This document shows, one piece after another, positions 17,286 to 26,360 of a stretch of DNA of 64,000 bases (positions within the stretch are counted from its first letter, which is position 1; every line of letters starts with the position of its first letter). Origin of the DNA: Halorussus limi (GTDB lineage Archaea > Halobacteriota > Halobacteria > Halobacteriales > Haladaptataceae); NCBI RefSeq assembly GCF_023238205.1, contig NZ_CP096659.1, forward strand, positions 186,001 to 250,000, given 5' to 3'. A program made the translations under genes and the position numbers. Under the pieces are notes generated by a model. The model worked only from the letters and a program-made list of their open reading frames with translations. It searched no databases and had not been told where the DNA came from.

Positions 17286-17771
17286 TCACTCCAGCGACTC
17301 GGCGTAGGCGAAGTCGGAGGCGTCGGCGGTCGGCAGCGAGTCGTCGAGCGCGATTTGCCACCCCTCCAGGGCGGTCGGGTCGTCGAGCGCCCGGGTCATC
17401 GTTTCGCGCACGTCCAGCACGTCCACGCCGTAGTAGTCGCGGGGGACACCGTGGAGGTACTGGAGCGCCGTCTCGAACAGCGACCGCATCCCGCCGTCGT
17501 CCTCGAAGTCGAAGTGCTTGTACGCGCCCGCCGCGACCTGCACCATCCCGTGGAGGAACTTGCTCTCGGTCGTGGCGCTCCCGTAGTTGTACCACTCGTC
17601 CTCGAAGCAGTCGTGGGATTCGTGGAACTCGGCGGCGTTGAACAGTCGAACGCCGTGGACCGTCGCTCGCCGGAGCGTGTCGTGTTCCCACCGACCCTCC
17701 GCGGGGAGCCATCCGGTGGGGTTGCCCACGCGGGGCGGCCCGACTGACGCGTCGCGAGTGTGCTCGTCCAT
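17286..17771 (-). CDS. DUF309 domain protein
   Basis: A 161-residue protein from ATG 17771; the longer upstream frame overlaps the PHP gene on the other strand and is discarded. The DUF309 signature is [24 protein letters not shown] (residues ~41-64, with the paired His/Glu pattern FHESHDxxE), followed by the helical [17 protein letters not shown] segment. The family consists of small all-helical proteins, possibly metal-binding, with no established reaction. It is divergent from the PHP gene with a 78-bp gap. Confidence 0.85.
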   Translation of the reverse strand: MDEHTRDASVGPPRVGNPTGWLPAEGRWEHDTLRRATVHGVRLFNAAEFHESHDCFEDEWYNYGSATTESKFLHGMVQVAAGAYKHFDFEDDGGMRSLFETALQYLHGVPRDYYGVDVLDVRETMTRALDDPTALEGWQIALDDSLPTADASDFAYAESLE

Positions 17772-17849
17772 GTGAGCCACGTCGGTCCGAAGCCGTGTAA
17801 CGTCGTCGGAGACCACAACAGATACGCCGATTCGGGTCGAATTGCGACC

Positions 17850-18629
17850 GTGTCCGTCGTCCACGACTACCACGTCCACTCGAACTACTCGGACGGCACC
17901 CAGATGCCCCGGATGCTCGCCGCCGCCGAGGAGGCGGGACTCCGGGCGGTCGGGTTCGCCGACCACTGTAACGTCTCCGACCGCGAGAGTCTCCGGACCG
18001 GCAAGCGCGAGTACGGCATCAACTTGGACCGGACCTACCCGCTCCGCCGGGAGGCCATCGAGTCGCTGCGCGACCAGTACGACCTCCGAGTCTTCGACGC
18101 GGTCGAACTCGACTACGACCCGCAGGACGAGTCCGAAATCGCGGCGTTTCTGGACGAGGCGGACTTCGACTACGCCATCGGGAGCGTCCACCGCGTCGAG
18201 GGGACCAACGTCCAGCGGAGCGCGCCCTTCGCCGACCTGTCGGAGCGCGAGCGCCGCGCCTTCGTGGACGACTACTACGAGCGACTCGCCGACCTCGTGG
18301 AGTCGGAACTGTTCGCCATCGCGGCCCACGTCGACCTGCCCGAGCGCACGCCGGAACTCCGCGGCTACACTACCCCCGACCACCACGAGATGCTCGCCGA
18401 CGCGCTCGGTCGCTCGCGGACGGTCCCCGAAATCAACGCCGGGCGCGCCCTCCGGGACTACGGCGAGTTCCACCCCGAACCGGAGTTCTGGGCGGCGCTC
18501 CGAGAACGAGGCGTCGAGTTCGTCGCCGGGTCGGACTCGCACGAACCCGACGAGATTCACCAGCGGAAGCGCGCGTTGGACGAGCACTTCGCCGAGCGAG
18601 AGGCGGAACCGATTCGGTTGTTCGACTGA
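17850..18629 (+). CDS. PHP-domain phosphoesterase (HisK/histidinol-phosphatase-like)
   Basis: A 259-residue protein from GTG 17850 ([20 protein letters not shown]). The PHP metal-binding motifs are present: HxHSxxSDG at the N-terminus, FADHCN at about residue 40, an Asp/Glu in [21 protein letters not shown] and the C-terminal [11 protein letters not shown]. This is a full three-metal site. Similarity is closest to histidinol-phosphate phosphatase-like PHP enzymes, but histidine genes are not adjacent, so the substrate is open. The preceding region to 17760 is open but holds no better start. Confidence 0.88.
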   Translation: MSVVHDYHVHSNYSDGTQMPRMLAAAEEAGLRAVGFADHCNVSDRESLRTGKREYGINLDRTYPLRREAIESLRDQYDLRVFDAVELDYDPQDESEIAAFLDEADFDYAIGSVHRVEGTNVQRSAPFADLSERERRAFVDDYYERLADLVESELFAIAAHVDLPERTPELRGYTTPDHHEMLADALGRSRTVPEINAGRALRDYGEFHPEPEFWAALRERGVEFVAGSDSHEPDEIHQRKRALDEHFAEREAEPIRLFD

Positions 18630-18680
18630 CCTCGGACTCGGCCGTCGGTCGCTCGAAAACCTGTTGGTTCGGTAACTCCG

Positions 18681-18935
18681 TCACTCGTCTTCTACCGAGT
18701 TCGAACTGGCTTCCAGAACGTCGAGCGCACGCTCGAAGGCCGCTTCGCTGGTGTCGAACTCCCCCTCGTGGTTCCACTCGTCGTCGCCGCCGGTCGTGTA
18801 CACGTCGAAGTTCCCGCCGCGGTACTCGTGGCTCTCGACGTAGAGTTCGCGCTCGACGTTGCCGTCGTCGTCGACCAGTAGCCAGATGCCGAGTTCCTTG
18901 CCGCCTTCGAGGTCCCGCCGTCGTTCCCAGTGCAT
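18681..18935 (-). CDS. Conserved haloarchaeal hypothetical protein (84 aa)
   Basis: A small acidic soluble protein (MHWERRRDLEGGKELGIWLLVDDDGN). The pattern of short strands (ERELYVESHEYRGGNFDVYTTGGDDEW) followed by a C-terminal helix (SEAAFERALDVLEASS) suggests an alpha/beta fold. There is no signal peptide and no cysteine. It converges with the PHP gene. The function is unknown. Confidence 0.7.
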   Translation of the reverse strand: MHWERRRDLEGGKELGIWLLVDDDGNVERELYVESHEYRGGNFDVYTTGGDDEWNHEGEFDTSEAAFERALDVLEASSNSVEDE

Positions 18936-19259
18936 CGCCCTCGTTCACGGTCCGCACGTAGTTAGCTCTTGACGTGGGTCGGTCTACTGGACACTCTCAC
19001 GGAGCACTCCTCGACAGCACCAGCGGTGGCGGGCGCACCGTGACACTAACCACCGGCAACCGCTTCGTGGAGCAGACGGCCGTCGAGCGCGGGGGCTTTC
19101 TAAAACGAAATCAGTACAGTGGACGTTCTACCGGCGACGATAGTAAGAGCGTATCCATTCCCGAATCGGTGTCCCGTCAGAAGTGGTGCGAGGGCCCGCG
19201 TGGGCCGTCAGTTTTTGCGAGGGAAGAACGCTCCGAAGCGGTCTTCCTGCACTTTTGAA
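18936..19259. other. Gene-free stretch upstream of the tRNA-Leu 3' end
   Basis: About 320 bases with no convincing coding frame. It holds an 11-bp copy (TGCGAGGGAAG, 19216-19226) of the 3' end of the neighbouring tRNA-Leu gene and nothing else I can name. The copy may be chance or the scar of an integrated element. Confidence 0.5.
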
Positions 19260-19274
19260 CGTGGCGTAGCCACG
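19260..19274 (-). terminator. Triloop hairpin just 3' of tRNA-Leu
   Basis: CGTGGC / GCCACG with a 3-nt loop begins 8 bp beyond the tRNA 3' end and is followed on the minus strand by TTCAAAAG. It may end or process the tRNA transcript. It shares its triloop form with hairpins near 30.2, 51.7 and 60.0 kb. Confidence 0.45.
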
Positions 19275-19281
19275 CCGCGAG

Positions 19282-19366
19282 TGCGAGGGAAGGGATTCGA
19301 ACCCTTGGACCCCTACGGGAGCGGATCTTGAGTCCGCCGCCGTTGGCCAGGCTTGGCTACCCTCGC
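19282..19366 (-). tRNA. tRNA-Leu (anticodon CAA)
   Basis: An 85-nt class II tRNA without intron or encoded CCA. The acceptor stem GCGAGGG / CCCTCGC is perfect, with discriminator A. The anticodon stem GCGGA / TCCGC encloses CTCAAGA, giving anticodon CAA, which reads UUG. A long variable arm (TCCCGTAGGGGT region) and the T-loop GGTTCGAATCC are present. A TATA box lies about 60 nt upstream (19422-19430). Confidence 0.97.
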
Positions 19367-19421
19367 GCGCGGTCGCTCGTCTTCGGGGTTCGCGCCTGGC
19401 GTTTCTCTCTAAAACGGCGGG

Positions 19422-19430
19422 TATATAAAC
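19422..19430 (-). promoter_or_regulatory. TATA box for tRNA-Leu
   Basis: GTTTATATA on the minus strand. With the usual spacing, transcription would start near 19400, leaving a 5' leader of about 33 nt for RNase P to remove. Confidence 0.6.
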
Positions 19431-19635
19431 CTCCTACGGTGTCGGACGGGACGGTTCGGGTCGGGCGACGGTTCGCGTGACGACCGCGAGAGGTGGCGGA
19501 CAGTCGTTCGCGTTGCTCGCGACACCCGCCGACCTGCGCCGATGTGGACGGTCTTCTCGCGTGACTATCTGCTCTCGGAATCCCCAGAGCCAGTGAACCG
19601 ACAGGGCTTTTCCCGGGACGGCCGACCACGGAAAC

Positions 19636-20430
19636 ATGACCGACGACGCCGACGAGCGTCTCGCAGTGGCGAAGCGCGCCGCGAGCGCCGGAAGCAAAGT
19701 CGCCGCCGAGAGCTTTCGAGCGGACATCGAGGTGGAGACCAAATCGGGCAAGACCGACGTGGTGACCGAGGCCGACCGCCGGACTCAGCGCCGAATCATC
19801 GAGGTCGTCCGCGAGGAGTACCCCGACGACGCCATCGTCGGCGAGGAGGAAGACGAACTCAAGGAGGTGCCCGACGAGGGCGACGCGTGGGTCATCGACC
19901 CCATCGACGGCACGAACAACTACGTCCGGTCGATTCCGGTCTGGACGACCAGCGTTGCGGCGGTCCGGGACGGCGAACCCGTGGCGGCGGTCAACGACTG
20001 CCCCGCGCTGGGCGAGACGTACGTCGCGGGTCCCGACGGCGTCTGGCGCGACGGCGACCCCGTCTCGGTCAGCGAGCGGACCGACCCCGAGACGTTCGCG
20101 GTCGCGCCGACCATCTGGTGGGGGTTCGACCGGCGCGACGAGTATGCCGCGGTCTGCCGGGAACTGGTCGAACGGTTCGCCGACATCCGGCGGTTCGGGT
20201 CGGCGCAGGTGACCCTCGGGATGGTCGCGGCCGGTTCGCTGGAGGGCGCGGTGACGAACGTGGACCCGAACCCCTGGGACACCGTGGCCGGCGTTCACAT
20301 GGTCCGGCGGGCCGACGGAACCGTCACCGACCGCCACGGCGACCCGTGGCGACACGACTCCGAGAGCCTCGTCGCCTCGAACGGCGAGGCCCACGACGAA
20401 CTGGTCGCCGCCCTTCGAAACGTCGACTGA
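19636..20430 (+). CDS. Inositol monophosphatase family phosphatase
   Basis: A 264-residue protein, normal length. The metal-binding motifs are intact: GEEEDE (about residues 74-79), DPIDGTNNY (95-103) and the C-terminal DPNPWDTVAGVHMVRRADG. The family is Mg-dependent and Li-sensitive and includes inositol monophosphatase, fructose-1,6-bisphosphatase and PAP phosphatase; in archaea several members are dual IMPase/FBPase. The specific substrate cannot be chosen from sequence. It is monocistronic, 94 nt before the Lrp gene. Confidence 0.9.
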   Translation: MTDDADERLAVAKRAASAGSKVAAESFRADIEVETKSGKTDVVTEADRRTQRRIIEVVREEYPDDAIVGEEEDELKEVPDEGDAWVIDPIDGTNNYVRSIPVWTTSVAAVRDGEPVAAVNDCPALGETYVAGPDGVWRDGDPVSVSERTDPETFAVAPTIWWGFDRRDEYAAVCRELVERFADIRRFGSAQVTLGMVAAGSLEGAVTNVDPNPWDTVAGVHMVRRADGTVTDRHGDPWRHDSESLVASNGEAHDELVAALRNVD

Positions 20431-20523
20431 GCGAATTGTGTCGTTCATCTGAGAACGTAATTACCCCGTTTTCGGCGAAGTGAATTCTAAGGATATTTAG
20501 TCTGAAAGAATCTGGTGTAGGAC

Positions 20524-20988
20524 ATGGAACTCGACGATACCGACCGCGAAATCTTGGAAGCGTTACAGGAGAACGCGAGAACCCCGTTCAGCGAGATTGC
20601 GCGCCGCATCGACATGTCCAGCGCGACCGTCCACGACCGCGTCAACCGAATGGAGGAGGCCGGCGTCATCGAGGGCTACCACGCGAAAGTGAACCCGAAG
20701 GCGCTCGAGTACGGCATCTCGGCGGTCGTCGGTCTGCAGGTCGAGCAGGGCCAAGAGCAGAACACCCTCGGTCGCCTCGAAGACATCGACGGCGTGCAGG
20801 AGGTCCACCTCACGACCGGTTCGTGGGACGTGCTGATGCGGGTGTACGCCGAGGACGCCGACCGCCTCCGGGAACTCATGTTCGAGAACATCGCCCAGAT
20901 GGACGGCTTCGCGCGCTCCCAGACGATGGTCATCCTCGACACTCCCTACGAGACCGAGGAGTTACCAATCGACGGTAGCGAGGTCTGA
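20524..20988 (+). CDS. Lrp/AsnC family transcriptional regulator
   Basis: A 154-residue protein from ATG 20524. The N-terminal HTH ([20 protein letters not shown] ... [21 protein letters not shown], residues 2-54) is followed by the RAM ligand-binding domain ([21 protein letters not shown] ... [18 protein letters not shown]). It is a typical Lrp protein with a short acidic tail; it likely binds an amino acid and acts as a dimer or octamer. The segment just upstream is AT-rich (GGATATTTAGTC), a probable promoter. The target genes are unknown. Confidence 0.94.
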   Translation: MELDDTDREILEALQENARTPFSEIARRIDMSSATVHDRVNRMEEAGVIEGYHAKVNPKALEYGISAVVGLQVEQGQEQNTLGRLEDIDGVQEVHLTTGSWDVLMRVYAEDADRLRELMFENIAQMDGFARSQTMVILDTPYETEELPIDGSEV

Positions 20989-21112
20989 GGACCGCGCGGC
21001 GCGACGGCGACCCGACGGAGCGAGCGTCGCGACGACCGACCCACCGGACGGGACTTCCGTCTCGACGGCCGAGACCGGAACCGTAAAACCGTCGGCTTGC
21101 GCCTTGGAAAAC

Positions 21113-22240
21113 ATGAGCACCGTAACCGAGGACATGGACTCGGAACGCCTCTGGGGCGGGACGGTCGCCGCGCTGTTGGCCGCGCTCGTCGGCGGCGTTC
21201 TCCTCTTCCCGGAGCGCGTCTACTACGGATTCGTCTGGCACTACTTCTGGGGGCCGGTCGTCGCCGACGCCAAGAGCGCGCAGTGTGCGGCCTACGCCGA
21301 CGGTTCTGTGAGTTTCCTCTACGACGCAAGCGCCTGTGCGGCCGCGGCGGAACCGGTCGCGTACCCCGGCTACACGCTGGTCTCCGAGGTCGGCTACGCG
21401 CTCACGATGCTGCTGATGCTACTGGGCGTCGTCTTCCTACTCCGGCGTCTCGGGGTCGGACAGGACCGCGGCATGTTCTACGCGCTGTTCCCCTACATGC
21501 TGTTCGGCGGCGCGCTCCGGGTCGTCGAGGACGCCTTCGACGGTCTCGACGCCGCCGAGGCCGCCATCTCGTTCCCGTGGAACACCCTCATCATCAGCCC
21601 GGTCATCTACTTCACGATGTTCGCCATCACGCTGGCGGCCCTGCTGGCGAGCGTCTGGCTCAGCGACTCCGAGACGACCGACAGCTACTACTACCCGCTC
21701 GCGGGCATCGGCACGACCCTGCTGGTGGTCGCGGTGGGCTATCTGGTCGTCCTCGCGTTCACGACCGACACCGTGAACTTCTTCCCCCAGATTTCGGTCG
21801 TCGTCCTCGTCGGCGCGACGCTCGTGACGTGGCTCACGTGGGCGGGCGTGGAGCGCTACGCGCCGGAGGTCAACGAGGGGACGGGCCGGATGGGTCTCGT
21901 CGTCATCTGGGCGCACGCGGTCGACGGCGTGGCGAACGTCGTCGGCATCGACTGGGCGAACGAACTCGGCCTGCCCGCCGACCTCGTTCCCAAACACCCC
22001 GTGAACCGCGCGCTCATCGGCGTCGGCGAGCAGTTCCCCGAACCGGTCGTGGCCCTCGTCGGCACCGCGTGGCCCTTCCTGCTGGTGAAAATCGTGGCCG
22101 CGGTGTTCGTCGTCTGGGTGTTCGACGAGGCAATCTTCGAGGAGAGTCCGCGCTACGCCGTCCTCCTGCTCGTGGCCATCGTCGCGGTCGGACTCGGTCC
22201 CGGCACGCGGGACATGCTCCGGGCGACGTTCGGCATCTGA
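21113..22240 (+). CDS. DUF63 family membrane protein
   Basis: A 375-residue polytopic membrane protein starting at ATG 21113 ([16 protein letters not shown]). About eight hydrophobic helices are seen. The DUF63 hallmarks are [20 protein letters not shown], the motif [19 protein letters not shown] and [14 protein letters not shown]. The family is archaeal and of unknown function. Charged residues embedded in the membrane segments (RVVEDA, HAVDG) hint at transport or intramembrane catalysis, which is inference. A TTGGAAAA stretch lies just before the start. Confidence 0.88.
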   Translation: MSTVTEDMDSERLWGGTVAALLAALVGGVLLFPERVYYGFVWHYFWGPVVADAKSAQCAAYADGSVSFLYDASACAAAAEPVAYPGYTLVSEVGYALTMLLMLLGVVFLLRRLGVGQDRGMFYALFPYMLFGGALRVVEDAFDGLDAAEAAISFPWNTLIISPVIYFTMFAITLAALLASVWLSDSETTDSYYYPLAGIGTTLLVVAVGYLVVLAFTTDTVNFFPQISVVVLVGATLVTWLTWAGVERYAPEVNEGTGRMGLVVIWAHAVDGVANVVGIDWANELGLPADLVPKHPVNRALIGVGEQFPEPVVALVGTAWPFLLVKIVAAVFVVWVFDEAIFEESPRYAVLLLVAIVAVGLGPGTRDMLRATFGI

Positions 22241-22249
22241 AAACGAGGT

Positions 22250-22423
22250 TCAGTTTTCGAGTCGTTCTAACGTCTCCTCCGGGAAGTACCGACCCCCGCA
22301 GTCGGGACACTCCGCGACCTCCAGCGACTCCGACGCGCCGACCCCGAGCGCGTCCCCCGCCACCTCGCGCCGGGTCAGCGACGTGCCACAGACGGCGCAG
22401 TCGAGGTCGTACTCCGACGTCAT
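22250..22423 (-). CDS. Small CPxCG-type zinc-ribbon protein (57 aa)
   Basis: MTSEYDLDCAVCGTSLTRRE opens the protein with CAVC (residues 9-12); CPDCGGRYF follows near residue 40. The two CxxC pairs predict one structural zinc. It is convergent with the DUF63 gene (9-bp gap). Haloarchaea encode many such micro zinc-finger proteins, some affecting stress or biofilm traits; the role here is unknown. Confidence 0.8.
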   Translation of the reverse strand: MTSEYDLDCAVCGTSLTRREVAGDALGVGASESLEVAECPDCGGRYFPEETLERLEN

Positions 22424-22564
22424 ACCTGCACCCCCGAATAATCGGTCGGTGAAAATGCTGTCATACCTTAGCACGAACGACGGACCGAGACATAAAACCC
22501 TTGCTTGTGCGCCCTCCCAGACCGGTATCCGAACTCGCTCAGCGAGTCGGTGGGTCGGCGTTCA

Positions 22565-23509
22565 TCACGACCGCATCTGAGCGAGAAGTCTCTCCGCGCC
22601 GGCGGTCGTGACGCAGGAGACGAACGCGACGGTCCCCAACTTCCCGCCCGCTCCCGAGAACGCGGCCGCGACCGCGACGAAGACCAGACCGCACACCGCG
22701 CCGGCGAGCGCGACTCTCGCCTCGCCGTCGAGTCGCTCCGACGAGGTCATGCCGACGAACGACGCGCAGAACGCGACCGCGGCCAGCGTCTCGCCCGGAC
22801 CGACCGGAATCGCGGAGAAGCCCAGACCCGCGACCAGACCGACGAGCGCCGACCCGACCACTCCGCCGAGGTCGAGGCGGACGCTCAGGGCGACCGTCGC
22901 GACGGCGGCAGCGACCGCGACCGGGACGAAGAGGGTCGCGTCGGCCCACGCGAAGGCGCTCCCGGCCGCGAAGTCCGCGCCGGTCAGCGCGGCGGTCGTG
23001 GCACAACCGAACAGCGCGAGCGTCCCCAACTTACCCCCGAAGCCGTCGAACGCGCCGTCGGCGGCGACGAACGCGACTCCCGAGACGAGACCGGCCACTG
23101 CGAGGTGTCCCGTCGACGGGAAGACCGCGGGCGACGCCATGCCGACGAACGACCCGCAGTAGGCCGGGACGCCGACTTCCGGCGCGGCGACGCCCGCGAC
23201 CAGTCCGACGAGCGCCGAGGCGACGACCGGTCCCAGACCCGCGCCGACGCTCAGCCAGTAGGTAACGACCGCCGCGACGAGGACTGCGAGCGCGTCGAGG
23301 AGGTCCCCGCGTTCGAGTTCGCGGGCGTCCGGCGCTTCGAGCGCGCGTTCGCGTTCGGTCGCCGCCGCGACGCCGCCCGCGAGGACCACTCCGCCTTCGA
23401 GACCGAGGACGGCGGGCGAGACGCCGCCGGTGAAGAGCGCGCCGGCGAGCAGTGCGATAGGTGTGAGCAACAGTACGGCGTAGCCAGCGAGACGAGTCGG
23501 CGCGTACAC
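22565..23509 (-). CDS. Membrane protein with duplicated halves
   Basis: A 314-residue hydrophobic protein starting at GTG 23509, with about ten Ala/Val/Gly-rich helices. Residues ~97-173 and ~219-303 are clearly homologous: each has ALVGLVAG, then (Y/F)C(G/A)SFVGM, then a (G/A)GKLGT(L/V)A(L/F) motif and a Cys-x-TTA ending. Such an inverted or tandem repeat is common in transporters. I do not recognise the family; there is no signal peptide cleavage site. It sits downstream of, and on the same strand as, the YcaO gene (90-bp gap), so the two may be co-transcribed. Confidence 0.75.
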   Translation of the reverse strand: MYAPTRLAGYAVLLLTPIALLAGALFTGGVSPAVLGLEGGVVLAGGVAAATERERALEAPDARELERGDLLDALAVLVAAVVTYWLSVGAGLGPVVASALVGLVAGVAAPEVGVPAYCGSFVGMASPAVFPSTGHLAVAGLVSGVAFVAADGAFDGFGGKLGTLALFGCATTAALTGADFAAGSAFAWADATLFVPVAVAAAVATVALSVRLDLGGVVGSALVGLVAGLGFSAIPVGPGETLAAVAFCASFVGMTSSERLDGEARVALAGAVCGLVFVAVAAAFSGAGGKLGTVAFVSCVTTAGAERLLAQMRS

Positions 23510-23599
23510 GCCCGTCCGTAGACCGGCGACCCGCCTAGTGGGTTGCGATTCCGGGTCGGATTGCCGCCACCGGACCGCCGCGCGGGACGCCAGACGCGG

Positions 23600-25408
23600 T
23601 CAGGGGTACGGATGCAGGTCGCGGTCGGGGCGAAACTCGAACCCCAACTCAGCCGGGACCTCGCGGGCGCGTTCGCCGAAGAACGACTCGCCGGTGAACA
23701 GCGGTTGGGCCGCGGGAACGAGCACCCGGACCGCCTCGAAGCCCAGTCGCTCGACGTCGCGCGTCGTCAGGCGCGCGGCGTAGGCCGACAGGTCGGCGTC
23801 GGCGAGGCGGTCGAGGACGGCGTCGAGTTCGGCCCCGCCCGCCGGCGGGTCGGCCGGGCCGACGCTCGCGGCGGGAATCGCGGTCTCGGTCGCGACGAAC
23901 TCGCGGGCGGCGGCGGGGAAGTCGGCGTACCGACCGATGGCGCCGTCGGCGTCGTACGCCGACGACGCACCGCTCGACGAGTTCTGGTCGTCGGCGTCCG
24001 CGGCGTCGTCGTTGCCCATCGAGCGCAGCTCCATCCAGTTCTGGAGCGCCTCGCCGAGCGCCGACGCGGCCGCGGCCGCCGGGTCGAGGTCGGCGTCGGA
24101 CCCGACCGCGAACTGGGGCCACTCGCCCTCGCGGTGGACGGCGACGGCGACCACCGGCACGTCTACGTCCTGCGTGACCAGCAGGGGCGTGACCGACAGG
24201 TCCTCGGCGCGCGCCCGCGCTTCGAGCGCGTCGAACCGCTCGTCCTCGACGGCGAGTTCGAGCGGTTCGAACGTCGAGTACCACGAGAGCATGGTCGCGT
24301 CGCGCTCGATGACCTCGTAGAGACCCGCGAGCAGGGCCTCGTCGGTCGAGTTGCCGAGACCGAGACCGGTCGTGATGGAGGGCTTGTGGCGGACCTCGGG
24401 CGGCGGGAAGTGGACGAACTCCGCGGGCAGGTGAGCCGAATCGCCGGTGTGGAGGTTCCGGCCCTCCGCCCACGCCAGTCGCTCGTCCGAATTCGCGTCG
24501 GTCCACCCCTCGGGCCGGACGAACGCCGCGGGACTCACTGCCGAATCGAGGTCGGCCGCGCGCGCCGTCTCGAACCCCTCGGTCCGGTAGACGCCCGCGG
24601 CGTAGCGTTCGAGCGCCTCGCCGAGCGCCTTCATCAGCGCCGCGTTCCAGTCGTCGGCGACGCCGGCGGCCTGCTCGGCGGCCTGCGCGTCGCTGAACTC
24701 CGTCGTGTCGGCGAGTTCCGCGAGGTAGTAGGGCGCGGGGAACGATTCGGCCTCGCCGATGGCCGAGACGACGCCGACGCGCTCGTCCACCGCTCGCTCG
24801 GCCCGCGAGAGCGCGTCCTCCAACTCGGTGTCGGCGTACTCGCGGTCGAGCGACGACGCGAGACGGAGGCCGGCGTCCGATTCGCCGTCGCAGACCTCGC
24901 AACCCGGCACCGGGAGCAAGTTCCGCTCGCCGTGCGGAACCTCCGCGACGCCGCCGAGGACGGCCGACTCGCCGCCCGAGAGGAGGGTCGCGGCCTCGCG
25001 CCCGGCGAGTGCGCCCGCGAAGCGCGCGCTCGCCGGGTCGGGGTCGGCCTCCGGAGAGTCCTCGCGCTCGTCGTCCAGATTCGCGGCGACGCGCGTCCGG
25101 AGGCAGTGCCAGCACGCGGTCCCCGGCGCGTACCCCGAGACCGCGGCGTCGATTCCGAGAGCGTGACCGCCGACCCCGCCGAGTTCGACCGCGAGCCACG
25201 GCGTCCCTCCCTCGCGGGCCGCGCGGTTCGCCTCGGCGAACCGTGCGTCGGAGTGGTCGGCGGCGGAACCGACGACCACCGCGAAGTCCACAGTTGCGAC
25301 TCGGTCCGGGTCACACTCGGCGGTCTCGGCTCCCGTATCGCCGAGCGCGGCCCTCACGGCGTCGATTGCCGGACCCGCGCCGACGAGTCCGACTGTCGGT
25401 CCGTTCAT
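23600..25408 (-). CDS. YcaO-family ATP-dependent cyclodehydratase/amidase with Cys4 N-terminal domain
   Basis: A 602-residue protein. Residues ~1-195 form a Rossmann-like domain (GLVGAGPAIDAVRAAL) with a CWHC pair (C99, C102) and a CEVC pair (C170, C173), like the zinc-binding E1/ocin-ThiF-like domain of azoline-forming complexes. The YcaO domain follows, with ATP-binding acidic motifs ALGEALERY (E264, E267), AGLYEVIERD (E365, E368) and ASALGEALQNWMELRS. The C-terminus is DLHPYP; a proline-rich end is typical of azoline YcaOs. It would phosphorylate a peptide amide backbone. No substrate peptide is recognised nearby. Confidence 0.9.
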   Translation of the reverse strand: MNGPTVGLVGAGPAIDAVRAALGDTGAETAECDPDRVATVDFAVVVGSAADHSDARFAEANRAAREGGTPWLAVELGGVGGHALGIDAAVSGYAPGTACWHCLRTRVAANLDDEREDSPEADPDPASARFAGALAGREAATLLSGGESAVLGGVAEVPHGERNLLPVPGCEVCDGESDAGLRLASSLDREYADTELEDALSRAERAVDERVGVVSAIGEAESFPAPYYLAELADTTEFSDAQAAEQAAGVADDWNAALMKALGEALERYAAGVYRTEGFETARAADLDSAVSPAAFVRPEGWTDANSDERLAWAEGRNLHTGDSAHLPAEFVHFPPPEVRHKPSITTGLGLGNSTDEALLAGLYEVIERDATMLSWYSTFEPLELAVEDERFDALEARARAEDLSVTPLLVTQDVDVPVVAVAVHREGEWPQFAVGSDADLDPAAAAASALGEALQNWMELRSMGNDDAADADDQNSSSGASSAYDADGAIGRYADFPAAAREFVATETAIPAASVGPADPPAGGAELDAVLDRLADADLSAYAARLTTRDVERLGFEAVRVLVPAAQPLFTGESFFGERAREVPAELGFEFRPDRDLHPYP

Positions 25409-25489
25409 GGCGACACCGACGGACGGAGACCGGAAAAACGCGGTGCTATCGCTCGGGGGCTACCGCGCGAGAAAGTGACGAGTTCGGGG

Positions 25490-26314
25490 TCAGTTCAGGA
25501 GGCTCTGGGCCGCACTGGCGAGCTGGTCGGTGTCCGCGTTGCGGAGTTCGTCGTTGGCCAGCTTCAGGCGCAGTCGCGGGCGGCCGACGTCGATGGGCAC
25601 CTTCTCGGTGCCGATGAGACCCATGTCTTCGAGCTTCGTCTTCGTCCGGGAGAACGTCGCCTTGCTGGCGATGCCGACGTCCTCGCCCCACTTGCTGATG
25701 TCGTACAGCAGGGCCTCGTTCTTCGCGGCGACGAGCAGGCTGATGGTGACTTCGTCGAGTCCGTCGCCGTCACCACGCGCGGTCTCCATCGAGGACAGTA
25801 CCTCGTCGAAGTCGTTCTGCGCGTCGGGGCTGATTTCCTCGCCGAGCGTGTCGCGGACGCGCGAGAGCGGCGGCGTGCGGAGCGAGAACTCGTCGGCCGA
25901 GTCGAACTGCTCGGAGTACGAGTCGTAGGCTTCCGCGACGAACTCCTCGTCGTCGGCGGTGAGGCCACCGACGCGGTCGTCGGCGGTCACGAGCGCGATG
26001 ACGACTTCGTCGGTGACGAGCAGGGAGTTGCTCGGAACCTCGTCGGTGGTGCGCAGCGAGAGCGACCCCGCGTCGATGAGGTCCGCCGCGTTACTGGCGA
26101 CGATGAAGTCCTCCATTACGTCTTTCAGCGTGCCCGACTGCGCGAGCATGCGCAGTTCCGGCAGGTCGCCCTCGTACTCGGTGGCGACGTTGATCAGTTC
26201 CTCGATGGCGTCCTTCGACGGGTTGACGACGAGCATCGTCTCGGGCGCTTCGTCGATGACCGTCCGAAGGATTTCGGCTATTTCCTGGTCCAGTAAATTC
26301 GATTCGGTCTCCAT
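25490..26314 (-). CDS. TbsP-like (DUF5821) transcriptional regulator
   Basis: A 274-residue protein from ATG 26314. The N-terminal part is an alpha/beta sensor-like domain (TMLVVNPSKDAIEELINVAT), and the C-terminal part holds a winged helix (AAKNEALLYDISKWGEDVGIASKATFSRTKTKLEDMGLI). This layout matches the haloarchaeal TbsP regulators, which in Haloferax act in sugar-responsive control of metabolic genes; the assignment is from memory of the family. A TATA box at 26339-26347 places transcription start at the ATG (leaderless), and a perfect palindrome directly upstream may be its own operator. It lies upstream of the YcaO gene on the same strand (81-bp gap). Confidence 0.82.
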   Translation of the reverse strand: METESNLLDQEIAEILRTVIDEAPETMLVVNPSKDAIEELINVATEYEGDLPELRMLAQSGTLKDVMEDFIVASNAADLIDAGSLSLRTTDEVPSNSLLVTDEVVIALVTADDRVGGLTADDEEFVAEAYDSYSEQFDSADEFSLRTPPLSRVRDTLGEEISPDAQNDFDEVLSSMETARGDGDGLDEVTISLLVAAKNEALLYDISKWGEDVGIASKATFSRTKTKLEDMGLIGTEKVPIDVGRPRLRLKLANDELRNADTDQLASAAQSLLN

Positions 26315-26338
26315 GTACCGACAAACGTTTTACCCCTA

Positions 26339-26360
26339 CTTAATTTTAACGTTAGTAACG
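26339..26360 (-). promoter_or_regulatory. TATA box and palindrome for the TbsP-like gene
   Basis: The minus-strand TATA box AAAATTAAG (26339-26347) is about 26 nt before the ATG. The perfect palindrome CGTTAGTAACG (26350-26360) overlaps the BRE position, suiting a regulator that controls access of TFB, possibly the gene's own product. Confidence 0.5.

Noticed and set aside
17772..18587. N-terminal extension of the DUF309 gene
   Set aside because: The extension overlaps the PHP gene on the other strand; ATG 17771 gives the normal DUF309 length.
23543..26296. A 917-codon open frame on the plus strand opposite the YcaO and TbsP-like genes
   Set aside because: It is antisense to two genes with clear catalytic and DNA-binding motifs, is rich in Arg/Gly and shows no domain. 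High GC content produces such long shadows.
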